Positions 63,704 through 64,000 of a DNA stretch of 64,000 bases are shown here, one piece after another. This DNA comes from an uncultured Mediterraneibacter sp. (lineage in GTDB: Bacteria > Bacillota > Clostridia > Lachnospirales > Lachnospiraceae). The notes below the pieces were generated by a model. The model was not told where the DNA came from. It made no database searches and saw only the letters and a program-made list of their open reading frames with translations. The position numbers and the translations under genes were made by a program. Every line of letters starts with the position of its first letter. Position 1 is the stretch's first letter. Where the stretch lies: positions 1 to 64,000 of the forward strand of contig NZ_CAKRDI010000014.1 of NCBI RefSeq assembly GCF_934309415.1, written 5' to 3'.

Positions 63704-64000
63704 CCGGAGAATTGTAATACTGACAAAAGAACAGGGGAAAATTTCAGCGTTTGCAAAAGGCTCCAGAAGACCGAACAGTCCACTGGTCGGGGCAGTGAAT
63801 CCATTCACATTTGCTGAGTTCACAATGTATGAGGGAAGATCTTCCTATACAATTCAATCCGTGAATGTGACAAATTATTTCTCGGAATTAAGAGAAGATG
63901 TGATTGGTGCGTATTATGGATTCTATTTTCTTGAAATTGCGAACTATTATGCAAAAGAATATAGCGATGAAAGAGAACTTCTGAAACTGCTGTATCAGAC
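63645..64000 (+). CDS. recO: DNA repair protein RecO (3' partial, cut by window end)
   Basis: The first 118 codons of RecO, which loads RecA with RecR during recombinational repair. The N-terminal OB-fold reads NQIVLTGMVLAAAPVGEYDR, then ILTKEQGKISAFAKGSRRP, the standard RecO pattern. GTG at 63645 with AGAAGG upstream is preferred; ATG 63615 in the same frame would add 10 residues. The zinc-finger C-terminal region lies outside the window. Confidence 0.88.
   Translation, partial: MNQIVLTGMVLAAAPVGEYDRRIVILTKEQGKISAFAKGSRRPNSPLVGAVNPFTFAEFTMYEGRSSYTIQSVNVTNYFSELREDVIGAYYGFYFLEIANYYAKEYSDERELLKLLYQ

Overview
The window looks like a chromosomal segment of a spore-forming, low-to-moderate GC Lachnospiraceae gut bacterium. 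This is inferred from the sigma-F/SpoVA sporulation genes, strong AGGAGG-type ribosome binding sites, gene content typical of Blautia/Ruminococcus/Roseburia relatives, and carbohydrate loci built on ABC importers and LacI regulators. The genus cannot be fixed from the sequence alone. No rRNA, tRNA, CRISPR array or intact insertion sequence was seen.

Layout. 1-5200: the 3' part of an LTA-synthase-like gene, folC, a 47-residue protein and a TPR membrane protein. 5407-8547: spoIIAA-spoIIAB-sigF, a small membrane gene, spoVAA and spoVAB. 8917-15744: a ketose/polyol catabolic operon (class II aldolase, LacI regulator, FGGY kinase, GatD-like dehydrogenase, PfkB kinase, aldo/keto reductase) behind a promoter carrying a perfect LacI-type operator. 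16083-23918 (minus strand): an oligopeptide-type ABC importer and, upstream of it, a 2-hydroxyacyl-CoA-dehydratase-like iron-sulfur protein with its ATPase activator. 24386-43340: a beta-manno-oligosaccharide utilization locus. It holds a phosphohexomutase, a broken GH36 alpha-galactosidase, two LacI regulators, an ABC importer, two GH130 phosphorylases, an AGE-type 2-epimerase, two SGNH acetylesterases resembling CE17 and CE2, a mannose-6-phosphate isomerase fused to a ROK sugar kinase, and a GH1 enzyme. 43461-44820: a Nudix gene and a fused pair of gene relics. 44862-50636: a tannin/gallate locus (divergent LysR, UbiD-type gallate decarboxylase, tannase, UbiX-type flavin prenyltransferase, LpdD-like protein). 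50739-55002: accessory genes and relics. 55147-64000: an M16C peptidase, era, a phospholipid block (PAP2, flippase-like protein, pssA, psd), a YqzL-like gene and the 5' part of recO.

How the mannan genes fit together: imported oligosaccharides would be deacetylated by the two esterases, converted by the epimerase and GH130 enzymes to mannose-1-phosphate plus glucose, and fed to glycolysis by the mutase and the isomerase-kinase fusion. Loss of the alpha-galactosidase and an apparent GH113 stub suggest that handling of branched or long mannan is decaying in this lineage.

Two families of short non-coding repeats are scattered between genes. One is a roughly 142-bp element made of three stems, with base changes in one arm matched in the other and one copy flanked by an 8-bp direct repeat. 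The other is a roughly 219-bp element with 28-bp terminal inverted repeats. They are the most distinctive unexplained feature of the window.
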